Of a stretch of DNA of 6,696 nt, positions 1-6,661 are shown piece by piece (within the stretch, counting starts at the first letter, position 1; the number at the start of each line of letters is the position of its first letter). The stretch is taken from positions 1 through 6,696 of the forward strand of contig CAMOGO010000063.1 of assembly GCA_946614075.1 (NCBI GenBank), read 5' to 3'. The stretch is from an uncultured Lachnospiraceae bacterium. Lineage in GTDB: Bacteria; Bacillota_A; Clostridia; Lachnospirales; Lachnospiraceae. The translations under genes and the position numbers were made by a program. The notes beneath the pieces are model-generated. The model worked only from the letters and a program-made list of their open reading frames with translations. It was not told where the DNA came from and did not search any database.

Positions 1-650
1 ATGCTCAGCCTGCGGGTTCTGCGAATGCCTCGGCAAAAGAGGCTTCCGATTCTTTGAAAGCGGAGGCGGGGAAGGACAGACCTTCCGAGAGTACGGAGCC
101 TGTACTGTATGGCGTGTATGTGTGTGGTGCCGTGCAGTTTCCGGGCGTCTACATGCTCCCGTCCGGCTCCCGGGTGATCGATGCCTATGAGGCAGCAGGG
201 GGGCTGAGGGACGATGCGTGCACGACCTGGTTTAACCAGGCAGACTGGGTGTACGACGGACAGATGCTCTATGTACCCACTGCGGAAGAGGCAGAGGGGC
301 TTCTGGAAAACGGCGAGGGGACATCAGGCGATGGCCGCCTGACAGCTGGGGCCGGCTCGTATATGACTCAGCCGGGACAGTCTCCGGGCACCGGTCAGCA
401 GTCCGGCGCAGGGCAAGGAACTGCCTCGGATCAGGCATCTGCCTATGATGCAGAGGGCCGCCTGAATCTGAACCTGGCCTCGAAGGAAGATCTGATGACG
501 CTTCCCGGGATCGGGGAGGTCAAGGCGGACGCGATACTTGCCTGGCGCGAGGAGCATGGTGGTTTTTCTGCCATCGAGGAGATCATGCAGATCTCCGGGA
601 TCAAGGGTGGCAGCTTTGAAAAGATCCGTGACCGGATCACAGTAGATTAA
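1..650 (+). CDS. comEA: ComEA family DNA-binding competence protein (5'-partial)
   Basis: ComEA is the membrane-anchored receptor that binds double-stranded DNA outside the cell and hands it to the ComEC channel. The frame is open from base 3 with no stop, so the gene starts left of the window; the TTG at 54 is an internal Leu codon, not a convincing start. About 215 codons are visible. In order: a Ser/Ala-rich spacer (to about 100); an SLBB-type beta-grasp domain (about 102-280, with YVCGAVQFPGVY and the 'VIDAYEAAGG' segment); a Gly/Ser/Gln-rich linker (about 280-460); and a C-terminal tandem helix-hairpin-helix domain (about 462-647) with hairpins LPGIGE (501-518) and ISGIKG (591-608), the DNA-contacting part in this family. 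The N-terminal membrane anchor expected of the family must lie upstream. SLBB plus HhH is the usual Firmicutes architecture. The stop is TAA at 648-650. Identity is very secure; whether the cell is actually transformable is not shown. Confidence 0.93.
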   Translation, partial: AQPAGSANASAKEASDSLKAEAGKDRPSESTEPVLYGVYVCGAVQFPGVYMLPSGSRVIDAYEAAGGLRDDACTTWFNQADWVYDGQMLYVPTAEEAEGLLENGEGTSGDGRLTAGAGSYMTQPGQSPGTGQQSGAGQGTASDQASAYDAEGRLNLNLASKEDLMTLPGIGEVKADAILAWREEHGGFSAIEEIMQISGIKGGSFEKIRDRITVD

Positions 651-712
651 ATAAGCGAATGCCGGAGCTCCGAAAGGACTCTGAAAAGAAACAGTGGTTG
701 CCTACTTATGTA

Positions 713-718
713 AGGAGG
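713..718 (+). promoter_or_regulatory. Ribosome binding site that fixes the response regulator start
   Basis: A perfect AGGAGG lies 5 bases before the ATG at 724. It decides between this ATG and the in-frame GTG at 694, which would add ten residues ahead of the conserved MPKILVVDDE beginning of a receiver domain and has no comparable site upstream. It is one of the two best Shine-Dalgarno matches to an annotated start in the window. Confidence 0.85.
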
Positions 719-723
719 AAGAC

Positions 724-1416
724 ATGCCGAAAATTTTGGTGGTAGATGATGAAAAGCTGATTGTCAAGGGATTGCGCTTCAGCCTCGAGCAGGATGGCAA
801 TGAGGTCGACTGTGCCTACGATGGCGCAGAGGCTGTCAAGATGGCTCATGAGACCGAATACGATGTGGTCCTTCTGGATGTGATGCTTCCGGTCTATGAT
901 GGATACGAGGTCTGCCAGCAGATCCGTGAGTTTTCCGATATGCCGATCATCATGCTGACAGCAAAGGGCAGCGATATGGACAAGATCCTGGGCCTGGATT
1001 ACGGTGCGGATGATTATATCACGAAGCCGTTTAACATCCTTGAGGTCAAGGCGAGGATCAAGGCGCTGATCCGTCGGAATACCAAGCCGAAAAAGAATGA
1101 GGTCAAGGCCGATCCTTCGGAGCTGCGTTCCGGTGAGCTTCTGATCCGGAAAGACAGCCGCCGCGTCTTTGTCGCCGGTGTGGAGATCAATCTGACGGCG
1201 AAGGAGTTTGATCTTCTGGAGCTTCTGATTTCCAATCCGGGAACGGTCTACAGCCGGGAAAAGCTCCTGAACCTTGTCTGGGGCTACGAGTATCCGGGCG
1301 ACGTGCGTACCGTGGACGTCCACGTCAGACGCCTCCGTGAGAAAATCGAGTCGAATCCGAGCGATCCGAAGTATGTCTATACGAAGTGGGGCGTCGGATA
1401 TTATTTTAAAGGTTAA
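724..1416 (+). CDS. OmpR/PhoB-family response regulator transcription factor
   Basis: This is a 230-residue DNA-binding response regulator, presumably phosphorylated by the kinase encoded 17 bases downstream. Residues 1-115 form a receiver domain with all the expected residues: acidic pair D8/D9, phosphoacceptor D52 (in LLDVMLP), switch T79, K101 (in TKPF) and Y98 of the alpha4-beta5 face. Residues about 130-228 form an OmpR-type winged helix, with LTAKEFDLLELL at its start, the recognition-helix region VRTVDVHVRRLREKIE, and the wing YTKWGVGYYF. Length is normal for the family. The effector domain resembles the WalR/PhoB/MtrA group, but I cannot name an orthologue. I chose ATG 724 because of its AGGAGG site and because the receiver fold starts at once; an in-frame GTG at 694 is the rejected alternative. 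The gene follows comEA by 73 bases, and I could not place a confident promoter in that gap. Target genes cannot be read from the sequence; autoregulation of this operon is plausible but unproven. Confidence 0.95.
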   Translation: MPKILVVDDEKLIVKGLRFSLEQDGNEVDCAYDGAEAVKMAHETEYDVVLLDVMLPVYDGYEVCQQIREFSDMPIIMLTAKGSDMDKILGLDYGADDYITKPFNILEVKARIKALIRRNTKPKKNEVKADPSELRSGELLIRKDSRRVFVAGVEINLTAKEFDLLELLISNPGTVYSREKLLNLVWGYEYPGDVRTVDVHVRRLREKIESNPSDPKYVYTKWGVGYYFKG

Positions 1417-1420
1417 GGTG
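1415..1420 (+). promoter_or_regulatory. Weak, distant Shine-Dalgarno-like site before the kinase
   Basis: AAGGTG overlaps the last bases of the response regulator stop codon and lies 13 bases before the TTG start at 1434, farther than the usual 5-9. It is the only purine-rich match in the 17-base gap. Initiation may therefore depend on ribosomes finishing the response regulator. The match is weak and could be chance. Confidence 0.35.
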
Positions 1421-1433
1421 TAAAGTAACGAGT

Positions 1434-2870
1434 TTGCAGACTAAGGATATACCCAAAAAGAAACGGAACTGGCGAAGCCTGAAGGTTCTCACCTTCCTGA
1501 TCCTGGCCACGCTTGCTATCGTGCCGACTCTGATTGTCGGACAGATCATGCAGAAGCAGGTCGTGAACGACCAGATATCCTCTCGTATGCGGCAGGTACA
1601 GGGCCAGCTTCTCGTCCTGGCAACGGATCTTGGAAAGTCTGCGTACATGCAGGGGCAGAATGATGCCATTGCGGATGCAGAGATGACGCAGGTTTCCAAC
1701 CTGTATGACGGACGGATCCTCGTCATCAACCGGGATTACCTGGTGAAAAAGGATACGTATGCGCTGGACGAGGGGAAGGTCAATATTTCCGAGGAGGTCA
1801 TCATGGCCTTCCGCGGGACTACCTCCACGCATTACGACGAGGGAAATAATTATTTTGAGATCTGCATGCCGGTCTACGACGAAAGCGGTAATGAGGTGAT
1901 CGGAGCCTTGCTTGCGGAGGTTTCCACGCAGACTTTGGCGACACTGAGTACCCGTCTGGCGCAGCGGCTACGGTCGATCGAGACGATTGTCATTGCGATT
2001 GCGGTGCCGGCGGCGGTGCTTCTGGCATTGCTTCTGACCTATCCGCTGACCAGGATCCACACCGAGATGGACAAATCGGCGGCGGGCAACCTGGACAGCA
2101 CGCTGAAGGTCTATGATTTCCGCGAGACAGAGGCCATTTCCAATTCCTACAACAATATGGTCGCCAGACTGCAGCGGATCGACGAGTCCAGACAGCAGTT
2201 TGTCTCGAATGTGTCCCATGAGCTGAAGACGCCGATCACCTCCATGAAGGTTCTGGCGGATTCGCTTCTGGAGCAGGAGAATGTGCCGGTCGAGCTGTAC
2301 CGTGAGTTTATGAGCGATATCCGCGAGGAGATCGAGCGTGAGGGCACGATCATCGAGGACCTGCTGACGCTGGTCCGCATGGACAAGCCGGATCAGGAGC
2401 TGACGATCAAGGCGGTGAATTTGAATCTGTTCCTGGAGAACCTTCTTCACCGGCTGAAGCCGCTTGCACAGACCAAGAATCTGGATGTCGTGCTGGAGAG
2501 CTTCCGTCCGGTCACCGGCGAGGTGGATGAGGTCAAGTTCTCGCTTGCGATTTCCAATATCATTGAGAATGCCATCAAGTACAATGTGCCGAATGGCTGG
2601 ATCCGGGTGACGCTGAACGCGGACTACAAATATTTCTATATCAAGATAGCCGATTCGGGTATCGGTATCCCGCAGGAGGCGCAGGACCATGTCTTTGAGC
2701 GCTTCTACCGGGCGGACAAATCCCGCTCGAGGGAGAGCGGAGGTACCGGACTGGGACTGGCCATCACGCAGGACATTGTGTTTATGCATCACGGCGCGAT
2801 CAAGCTCCACAGTGAGGAGGGAGAGGGGACGACCTTTATCGTCCGCGTACCGTTGATTTATATTCCGTAG
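1434..2870 (+). CDS. Sensor histidine kinase with Cache-like sensor and HAMP domain
   Basis: This is a 478-residue membrane kinase, the likely partner of the response regulator just upstream. A basic N-terminus (KKKR) precedes TM1 (about 16-38). Then comes an extracytoplasmic region of about 140 residues (40-180) that looks like a Cache/PDC-type sensor, with a 'FEICMPVYDESGNEVIG' segment typical of its last strands. TM2 (about 184-203) leads to HAMP (about 205-253) and HisKA with phosphoacceptor H262 in SHELKTP, followed by the ExxT motif E263-T266. The HATPase domain has N379 (IIENAIKYN), D407 (DSGIGIP), an ERFYRADKSR box and the GGTGLGLAI lid (from G436). All catalytic motifs look intact. 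HAMP runs straight into HisKA with no PAS domain, and the protein is shorter than WalK, so a WalK label is not justified. The start must be TTG 1434: a stop lies in frame at 1407, no other usual start codon intervenes, and the next ATG would remove TM1. The ligand is unknown. Confidence 0.94.
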   Translation: MQTKDIPKKKRNWRSLKVLTFLILATLAIVPTLIVGQIMQKQVVNDQISSRMRQVQGQLLVLATDLGKSAYMQGQNDAIADAEMTQVSNLYDGRILVINRDYLVKKDTYALDEGKVNISEEVIMAFRGTTSTHYDEGNNYFEICMPVYDESGNEVIGALLAEVSTQTLATLSTRLAQRLRSIETIVIAIAVPAAVLLALLLTYPLTRIHTEMDKSAAGNLDSTLKVYDFRETEAISNSYNNMVARLQRIDESRQQFVSNVSHELKTPITSMKVLADSLLEQENVPVELYREFMSDIREEIEREGTIIEDLLTLVRMDKPDQELTIKAVNLNLFLENLLHRLKPLAQTKNLDVVLESFRPVTGEVDEVKFSLAISNIIENAIKYNVPNGWIRVTLNADYKYFYIKIADSGIGIPQEAQDHVFERFYRADKSRSRESGGTGLGLAITQDIVFMHHGAIKLHSEEGEGTTFIVRVPLIYIP

Positions 2871-2925
2871 GAGGCAAGTGGGCCTCTTTGGCGGAAGGAG
2901 TGAAGATATACGGACTGGAAGATGA
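2869..2925 (+). promoter_or_regulatory. Possible leader ORF and stem-loop ahead of the lipoprotein gene
   Basis: The bases after the kinase stop contain AGGAGG (2869-2874), then GTG at 2878 opening a 15-codon frame (MGLFGGRSEDIRTGR) whose TGA (2923-2925) overlaps the lipoprotein ATG (2922-2924) as ATGA. GAGGC (2871-2875) can pair with GCCTC (2882-2886) around a six-base loop, extended by one G-U and one A-U pair, hiding the AGGAGG and placing the GTG in the loop. This geometry could couple lipoprotein translation to a leader peptide. Against it, the spacing from AGGAGG to GTG is only 3 bases, and such a short frame can arise by chance. It is a candidate, not an established element. Confidence 0.2.
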
Positions 2926-4184
2926 ATAAAAAGCGCCTGGGTCCAGGATTGACCGGGCTGTTTCTGCAGGTGATGCTTCTGGCAATGCTTTTGCTGGCGG
3001 CAGTTGGCTTTACTGCGTGCGGTCTGCGTTCCGGGTCGGAAGAGGTGGATACGGAGACGGAGTCCTCCACGACATCCTTCAGGATCTATGTGCTGAATAA
3101 AAACGGAACGAAGCTGAGCTACTGGAATTACACGCCGGAGCAGGAGGATCCGCTGCTTTTGATCAAGGAACTCCTGCATCAGCTGAAGGCGGTCCCGGAG
3201 GATATTGACCAGGTTTCGGCGATCCCGGAAGCGATCAATACGGATACGGTCGGGATCCGGCAGGACGGGCTGATCGTTTCCCTAAGCTTCGATAATAATT
3301 ACCTGGAGATCGCCCGGTCACAGGAGGTACTGGCAAGAGCTGCCATCGTAAAAACCCTGACGCAGATCAGCGACATCGATGCCGTCATTTTCTATGTGGG
3401 GGAGGAGATGCTAAGCGACAGCTTTGGGAATCCGATCGGTGCAATGCGCGGCCCGGATTTCATCGAGCAGATTTCGGAGGATCCGGAGCGTGAGATGCAG
3501 ACGGTGACTCTGTATTTTGCCAATGCAGAGGGAACCGGTCTGGTCCGTGAGACGAGGGAGGTTACCACCAGTGCCGTGGTTTCCCTGGAGCGTGCGGTCC
3601 TCATGGAGCTTGTGGCAGGTCCTCATTCCGAGGGGGCCAGACAGACGCTGGTGCCGGATGTCGAGATTTCGAGTGTTTTGACGAAGGACCAGATTGCCTA
3701 TGTCAATTTCGACGGGACCTTCCTGTCGAGCTCGATGGATCTGAATCCTCAGCTGGTCATCTACTCGATCGTCAACTCCCTGACGGAGCTGTCGACGGTC
3801 AACAAGGTCCAGATCAGTGTGGATGGTGTCACCTCGATCGTATACATGAATGCGGTCTCCCTGGAAAATCCTCTGGAGAGGAACCTGGATCTGCGTGTGA
3901 CAGAGACCCCGGCGGAAACCACGGCACAGGCTACCGAGGGACAGGAGGGCACGATGGGGGCTGACGCAGAGACGAACTCACCTGAGACAGCGCCTGCCGA
4001 TGCCCAGATCCCGATCGAGATCGAGACGGCGGAGTCGTCGTCCGGTGCACCTTCCGGTGAGAGCACGGCGCCGTCTGAGACGGTTGCGGAGGTTCCGGAA
4101 GGAGAGGCAGTGCCTGAGGCAGAGCCTGCGGAGGAGCCTGCCGCGGAAGGAGACGCGGCACCTGCGGCTGAGCCGGCACCTTAA
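2922..4184 (+). CDS. Lipoprotein with two GerMN-type domains and acidic C-terminal tail
   Basis: This is a 420-residue predicted lipoprotein on the outer face of the membrane. The start MNKKR, a hydrophobic stretch (about 10-30) and lipobox FTAC give lipidation at C33. Residues about 53-165 form a divergent first GerMN-like domain. Residues about 194-315 form a clearer second one, with VTLYFANAEG, the ELVAGPHSEGARQTLVP segment, YVNFDGTF and VQISVDG. A 94-residue tail (327-420; bases 3900-4181) is rich in Ala, Glu, Pro and Thr, with 23 acidic and no basic or aromatic residues; it is probably disordered. GerMN domains occur in the spore germination protein GerM and in actinobacterial LpqB, whose gene follows the mtrAB two-component genes. 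The position directly after a sensor kinase therefore suggests a kinase accessory role, which is inference. ATG 2922 is forced by an in-frame stop at 2901. The nearest good Shine-Dalgarno, AAGGAG at 2895-2900, is 21 bases away, so initiation may be coupled. A sporulation role cannot be excluded. Confidence 0.88.
   Translation: MNKKRLGPGLTGLFLQVMLLAMLLLAAVGFTACGLRSGSEEVDTETESSTTSFRIYVLNKNGTKLSYWNYTPEQEDPLLLIKELLHQLKAVPEDIDQVSAIPEAINTDTVGIRQDGLIVSLSFDNNYLEIARSQEVLARAAIVKTLTQISDIDAVIFYVGEEMLSDSFGNPIGAMRGPDFIEQISEDPEREMQTVTLYFANAEGTGLVRETREVTTSAVVSLERAVLMELVAGPHSEGARQTLVPDVEISSVLTKDQIAYVNFDGTFLSSSMDLNPQLVIYSIVNSLTELSTVNKVQISVDGVTSIVYMNAVSLENPLERNLDLRVTETPAETTAQATEGQEGTMGADAETNSPETAPADAQIPIEIETAESSSGAPSGESTAPSETVAEVPEGEAVPEAEPAEEPAAEGDAAPAAEPAP
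4095..4178 (+). repeat. Degenerate 12-residue repeat in the lipoprotein tail
   Basis: Two copies of a 36-base coding unit lie at 4095-4130 (PEGEAVPEAEPA) and 4143-4178 (AEGDAAPAAEPA), separated by 12 bases. Eight of twelve residues match, and the DNA shares the core GGAAGGAGA. The repeats form the most Pro/Ala/Glu-rich part of the acidic tail. This could reflect past slippage or duplication in low-complexity coding sequence; tail length may vary between strains. Confidence 0.5.
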
Positions 4185-4220
4185 GTCATAGCGGTGAGCA
4201 GTGGCTGGCGAATGATAGAT

Positions 4221-4226
4221 AGGGAG
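4221..4226 (+). promoter_or_regulatory. Ribosome binding site supporting the comEC TTG start
   Basis: AGGGAG, with GGAG at 4223-4226, sits 8 bases before TTG 4235. An in-frame stop TAG at 4220-4222 and the absence of any other start codon between it and 4235 make TTG the earliest possible start. The site is moderate in strength. Confidence 0.65.
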
Positions 4227-4234
4227 TAAGGAAT

Positions 4235-6661
4235 TTGCGGCGACCATTAATCTGGGCGTTCGGGGCGAGCATTTTGGGAGAGATTCTGGTCCGGGCATTC
4301 GGGATAATGGGTCTTGTGGCAGCAGGAGCTGTCGCGCTGACTGCCATCTTGGTGGTCAGGCTGGAGCGTTTGCAGCGCCGGAAAAGCAGGACAAATGGCG
4401 GAAGTGATGGATACGCGATGGGCGTCATCCTGGCTTCCGCCTTTTTGATTTGCGGGGCAGGGCGTTACCTGGCCTGTCAGATGCCGACGAGGCTGGAGAC
4501 TCTGATCGAGGAAGCGGAGACAGGAAAGCTTTCGGTCTGCTGTGAGGGATTCGTGGTTTCCTGGAGCGAGACCGAGTACGGCTATGCCGCCGAGTGCCTG
4601 ATCGATGCCCGAACGCGCATCCTCTGGTACGGAGAGGGAGCTGCCATGTCGGTGGGCGACCGTGTGAGGATCGAAGGCGAGGTGAGCTTTTTCACGGAGG
4701 CGACCAACCCGGGGCAGTCGGATATGAGGGCTTACTACCGGGCAAGGGGCATCGCGGCGAGGGGGCGGATCCGCTCCTGGAAGCTGGTACAGAAAGCGCA
4801 GTTTCCTCTGACTGCCTTTCTGGAGGCGATGAGGCAGCGGCTTTCGGAGAGGCTCTATGTGCTTTGCGAAGGTGCCGGTGTGCGGCTGGAGGATGCGAGG
4901 ATCCTGCAGGCGGTGCTTCTGGGACTTCGCTCAGAGGTCAGCGAGGAGGACCGCGATCTGTTTGCCCTGTGCGGGATTTCGCATATCTTAAGCATCAGCG
5001 GGATGCATATCAGCCTCCTGGGGCGGAGTATCTACCGTTTCTTAAGAAAAAGAATGACGATCCCGGTGATGACAGCCGGGGTATTGGCCGGCGCATTTAT
5101 CCTGGCCTATGGACGCACGGTATCCACCGGGCCGGCCTCCGTCCGGGCACTGGTCATGTTTCTTAGCTTCCTGCAAAGCCAGGAAAAGGGAGAGTACTAC
5201 GACTCCGCGTCGGCAGCGGCTCTTTCCGGGATCGGGATCCTCCTGGAAACACCGGCGCTGCTTTTTGAGATGGGGTTTCAGCTGACCTTTCTCACCGCCG
5301 GAGCGATCGGGCTTATCTGGCCAACGTTAAGGCTCTGGGTCTGCGGCCAGTACGACCCGGCGCACCGGACACCATTCAGGGAGGCTCTTGCTTTTAGTCT
5401 CCTGATGCAGTATACTACGCTGCCGACCCTTCTGTGGTTTCGCTATGTGTATCCGACGTACGGCTTTCTCGTCAACCTTCTCGCCGTCTGGGCGGTGGGA
5501 GGCCTGATCGCGTCCGGGTTTGTGGGCATCGGATTGTCCGTTTTCGCCATGGCAGCTGGGGAGGCAATCGTTTTGCCGGCCGGATGGATTCTCTTGTGGT
5601 ACCGCATTCTGGGAGAGGTGGTGAGGGAGCTGCCGGCCTGCCGCCTCATCACCGGACAGCCTCTCGCGTGGCGTATGATACTGGGGCTTGGCATCTGGGG
5701 CGCCGGACTGGCCTGGATTATCCGGGGAAAAGGCAGATCCCGCCAGGGACGGGCCGGGGACGAGGAGGTCCCCTGGCAAAAAGGCATGGTGAGACTCTGC
5801 CTCATGGCCCTCATGTTTGCGGCGACGATCGGCTTCTGGCATCGCAGTGCGCCGCGCCAGCTGGAGATCTGTGTGCTTGATGTGGGGCAGGGGGACGGAA
5901 TCCTGATCCGCACGCCTGCAGATGGGACCTTCCTGATCGACGGAGGTTCCTCCGATGTAAAGGATGTGGGGGAGAAGCGGATAGAGCCCTGCCTTTTGTA
6001 CTACGGGGTCGGCCGGATCGATGCCTGCCTTTTGTCGCATCTGGACAGCGATCATACGAGCGGTGCCTCGTGGCTGGTGGAGAGCGGCTTCCCCATTGAC
6101 CGGGTTCTGATATCTTCAGCCTGTACGGCGGCAGAAAAAAGAGAGGAGCTCCTACGGATCTGCATGGCTGCGGGGATCCCGGTGGGGGAGATCTCTGCCG
6201 GAGATACCTTTGACGGCAGACAGGTCCACCTTGCCTGTCTTTGGCCGGATGCCGGAAGCGTGCTGCTGGATGAGAACGATGCCTCCGAGGTCCTTCTGCT
6301 TCGCTGCGGGGACTTTCGGATGCTGTTTACCGGGGATCTGGGAGGCGAGTCGGAAAAGCAGATATTAGAAAGCGCCAGCTTGCCTGGCCCCGTGCAGGTC
6401 CTGAAGGTTGCCCATCACGGATCCCGTGGGTCTACGAGTGAGGAGTGGCTAAAGTCCCTTTCGCCGGAGGCTGCCGTGATCTCCTGCAGCGCGCGGAATA
6501 CATATGGGCATCCGCATCCGGAGACGCTTGACCTGCTTTCCGGGCACGGCTGTGAGACCTGGGTCACCGCCGCAGAAGGTGCTATTTGTATCTGTACGAA
6601 CGGAGCGAAGTGGGATATAATGAGCTTCAAATCAGAAAAGCAGGAGGTGTGGTACAAATGA
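4235..6661 (+). CDS. comEC: ComEC/Rec2 DNA uptake channel with metallo-beta-lactamase-like domain
   Basis: ComEC is the inner-membrane channel that takes a single strand of transforming DNA into the cytoplasm. At 808 residues it is full length. N-terminal membrane segments (about 5-45 and 60-80) are followed by a soluble OB-like DUF4131 region (about 90-180, with NPGQSDMRAYYRARGI). The Competence domain (about 215-490) holds ISGMHISLL (G256, H258), the STGPASVRALVM segment and N414 in a VNLLAVWAVGG helix, within many hydrophobic segments. After more hydrophobic segments (about 480-500 and 515-535) comes a metallo-beta-lactamase-like domain (about 543-800) with DVGQGDG (549-555), HLDSDH (H602, D604, D606, H607), TGD (D701) and AHHGS (H727, H728). 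All expected metal-binding motifs are present, so the domain is probably active; in characterised ComEC proteins it is thought to degrade the non-transported strand. The start is TTG with a GGAG site 8 bases upstream. The stop TGA overlaps the next gene's ATG. I see no frameshift or lost motif. Confidence 0.96.
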   Translation: MRRPLIWAFGASILGEILVRAFGIMGLVAAGAVALTAILVVRLERLQRRKSRTNGGSDGYAMGVILASAFLICGAGRYLACQMPTRLETLIEEAETGKLSVCCEGFVVSWSETEYGYAAECLIDARTRILWYGEGAAMSVGDRVRIEGEVSFFTEATNPGQSDMRAYYRARGIAARGRIRSWKLVQKAQFPLTAFLEAMRQRLSERLYVLCEGAGVRLEDARILQAVLLGLRSEVSEEDRDLFALCGISHILSISGMHISLLGRSIYRFLRKRMTIPVMTAGVLAGAFILAYGRTVSTGPASVRALVMFLSFLQSQEKGEYYDSASAAALSGIGILLETPALLFEMGFQLTFLTAGAIGLIWPTLRLWVCGQYDPAHRTPFREALAFSLLMQYTTLPTLLWFRYVYPTYGFLVNLLAVWAVGGLIASGFVGIGLSVFAMAAGEAIVLPAGWILLWYRILGEVVRELPACRLITGQPLAWRMILGLGIWGAGLAWIIRGKGRSRQGRAGDEEVPWQKGMVRLCLMALMFAATIGFWHRSAPRQLEICVLDVGQGDGILIRTPADGTFLIDGGSSDVKDVGEKRIEPCLLYYGVGRIDACLLSHLDSDHTSGASWLVESGFPIDRVLISSACTAAEKREELLRICMAAGIPVGEISAGDTFDGRQVHLACLWPDAGSVLLDENDASEVLLLRCGDFRMLFTGDLGGESEKQILESASLPGPVQVLKVAHHGSRGSTSEEWLKSLSPEAAVISCSARNTYGHPHPETLDLLSGHGCETWVTAAEGAICICTNGAKWDIMSFKSEKQEVWYK
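6642..6647 (+). promoter_or_regulatory. Ribosome binding site for the gene after comEC
   Basis: A perfect AGGAGG inside the last codons of comEC lies 10 bases before ATG 6658. The spacing is slightly long but workable. It is the main evidence that a real gene starts at the right edge. Confidence 0.7.

Noticed and set aside
616..648. Promoter from TTGAAA (616-621) and TAGATT (643-648)
   Set aside because: The 21-base spacing is too long for a standard sigma-A promoter and the -35 lies inside comEA coding sequence; no better pair was found in the gap.
663..672. Perfect 10-base palindrome CGGAGCTCCG upstream of the response regulator, as an operator
   Set aside because: Several 10-base palindromes are expected by chance in a window this size, there is no spacer or second copy, and OmpR-family sites are normally direct repeats.
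706..1323. 205-codon minus-strand frame opposite the response regulator
   Set aside because: It is antisense to a fully conserved receiver and winged-helix protein and shows no domain, so I treat it as a shadow frame.
724..2870. Annotating the pair as WalR-WalK (YycF-YycG)
   Set aside because: The regulator winged helix is similar, but the kinase lacks the PAS domain between HAMP and HisKA, is much shorter than WalK, and the usual yycH/yycI neighbours are absent.
2869..2890. Intrinsic terminator after the kinase gene
   Set aside because: The stem is only 5 strong pairs plus two weaker ones and is followed by just three T residues before G, so termination would be poor.
1968..3179. 403-codon open frame on the minus strand opposite the kinase and lipoprotein start
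   Set aside because: It lies antisense to a kinase with every catalytic motif intact; its product is rich in Arg, Gln, His and Leu with no recognisable domain. This is typical of the antisense shadow of G+C-rich coding sequence.
2922..4184. Calling the lipoprotein the spore germination protein GerM
   Set aside because: GerMN domains occur in several non-germination lipoproteins, and the neighbours here are signalling and competence genes rather than sporulation genes.
4594..5166. 190-codon plus-strand frame inside comEC in another phase
   Set aside because: Its Gly/Arg/Pro-rich product has no family signature, while the comEC frame carries all the motifs.
5327..6055. 242-codon minus-strand frame opposite the ComEC membrane and MBL regions
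   Set aside because: Low-information composition and full overlap with conserved ComEC motifs mark it as a shadow.
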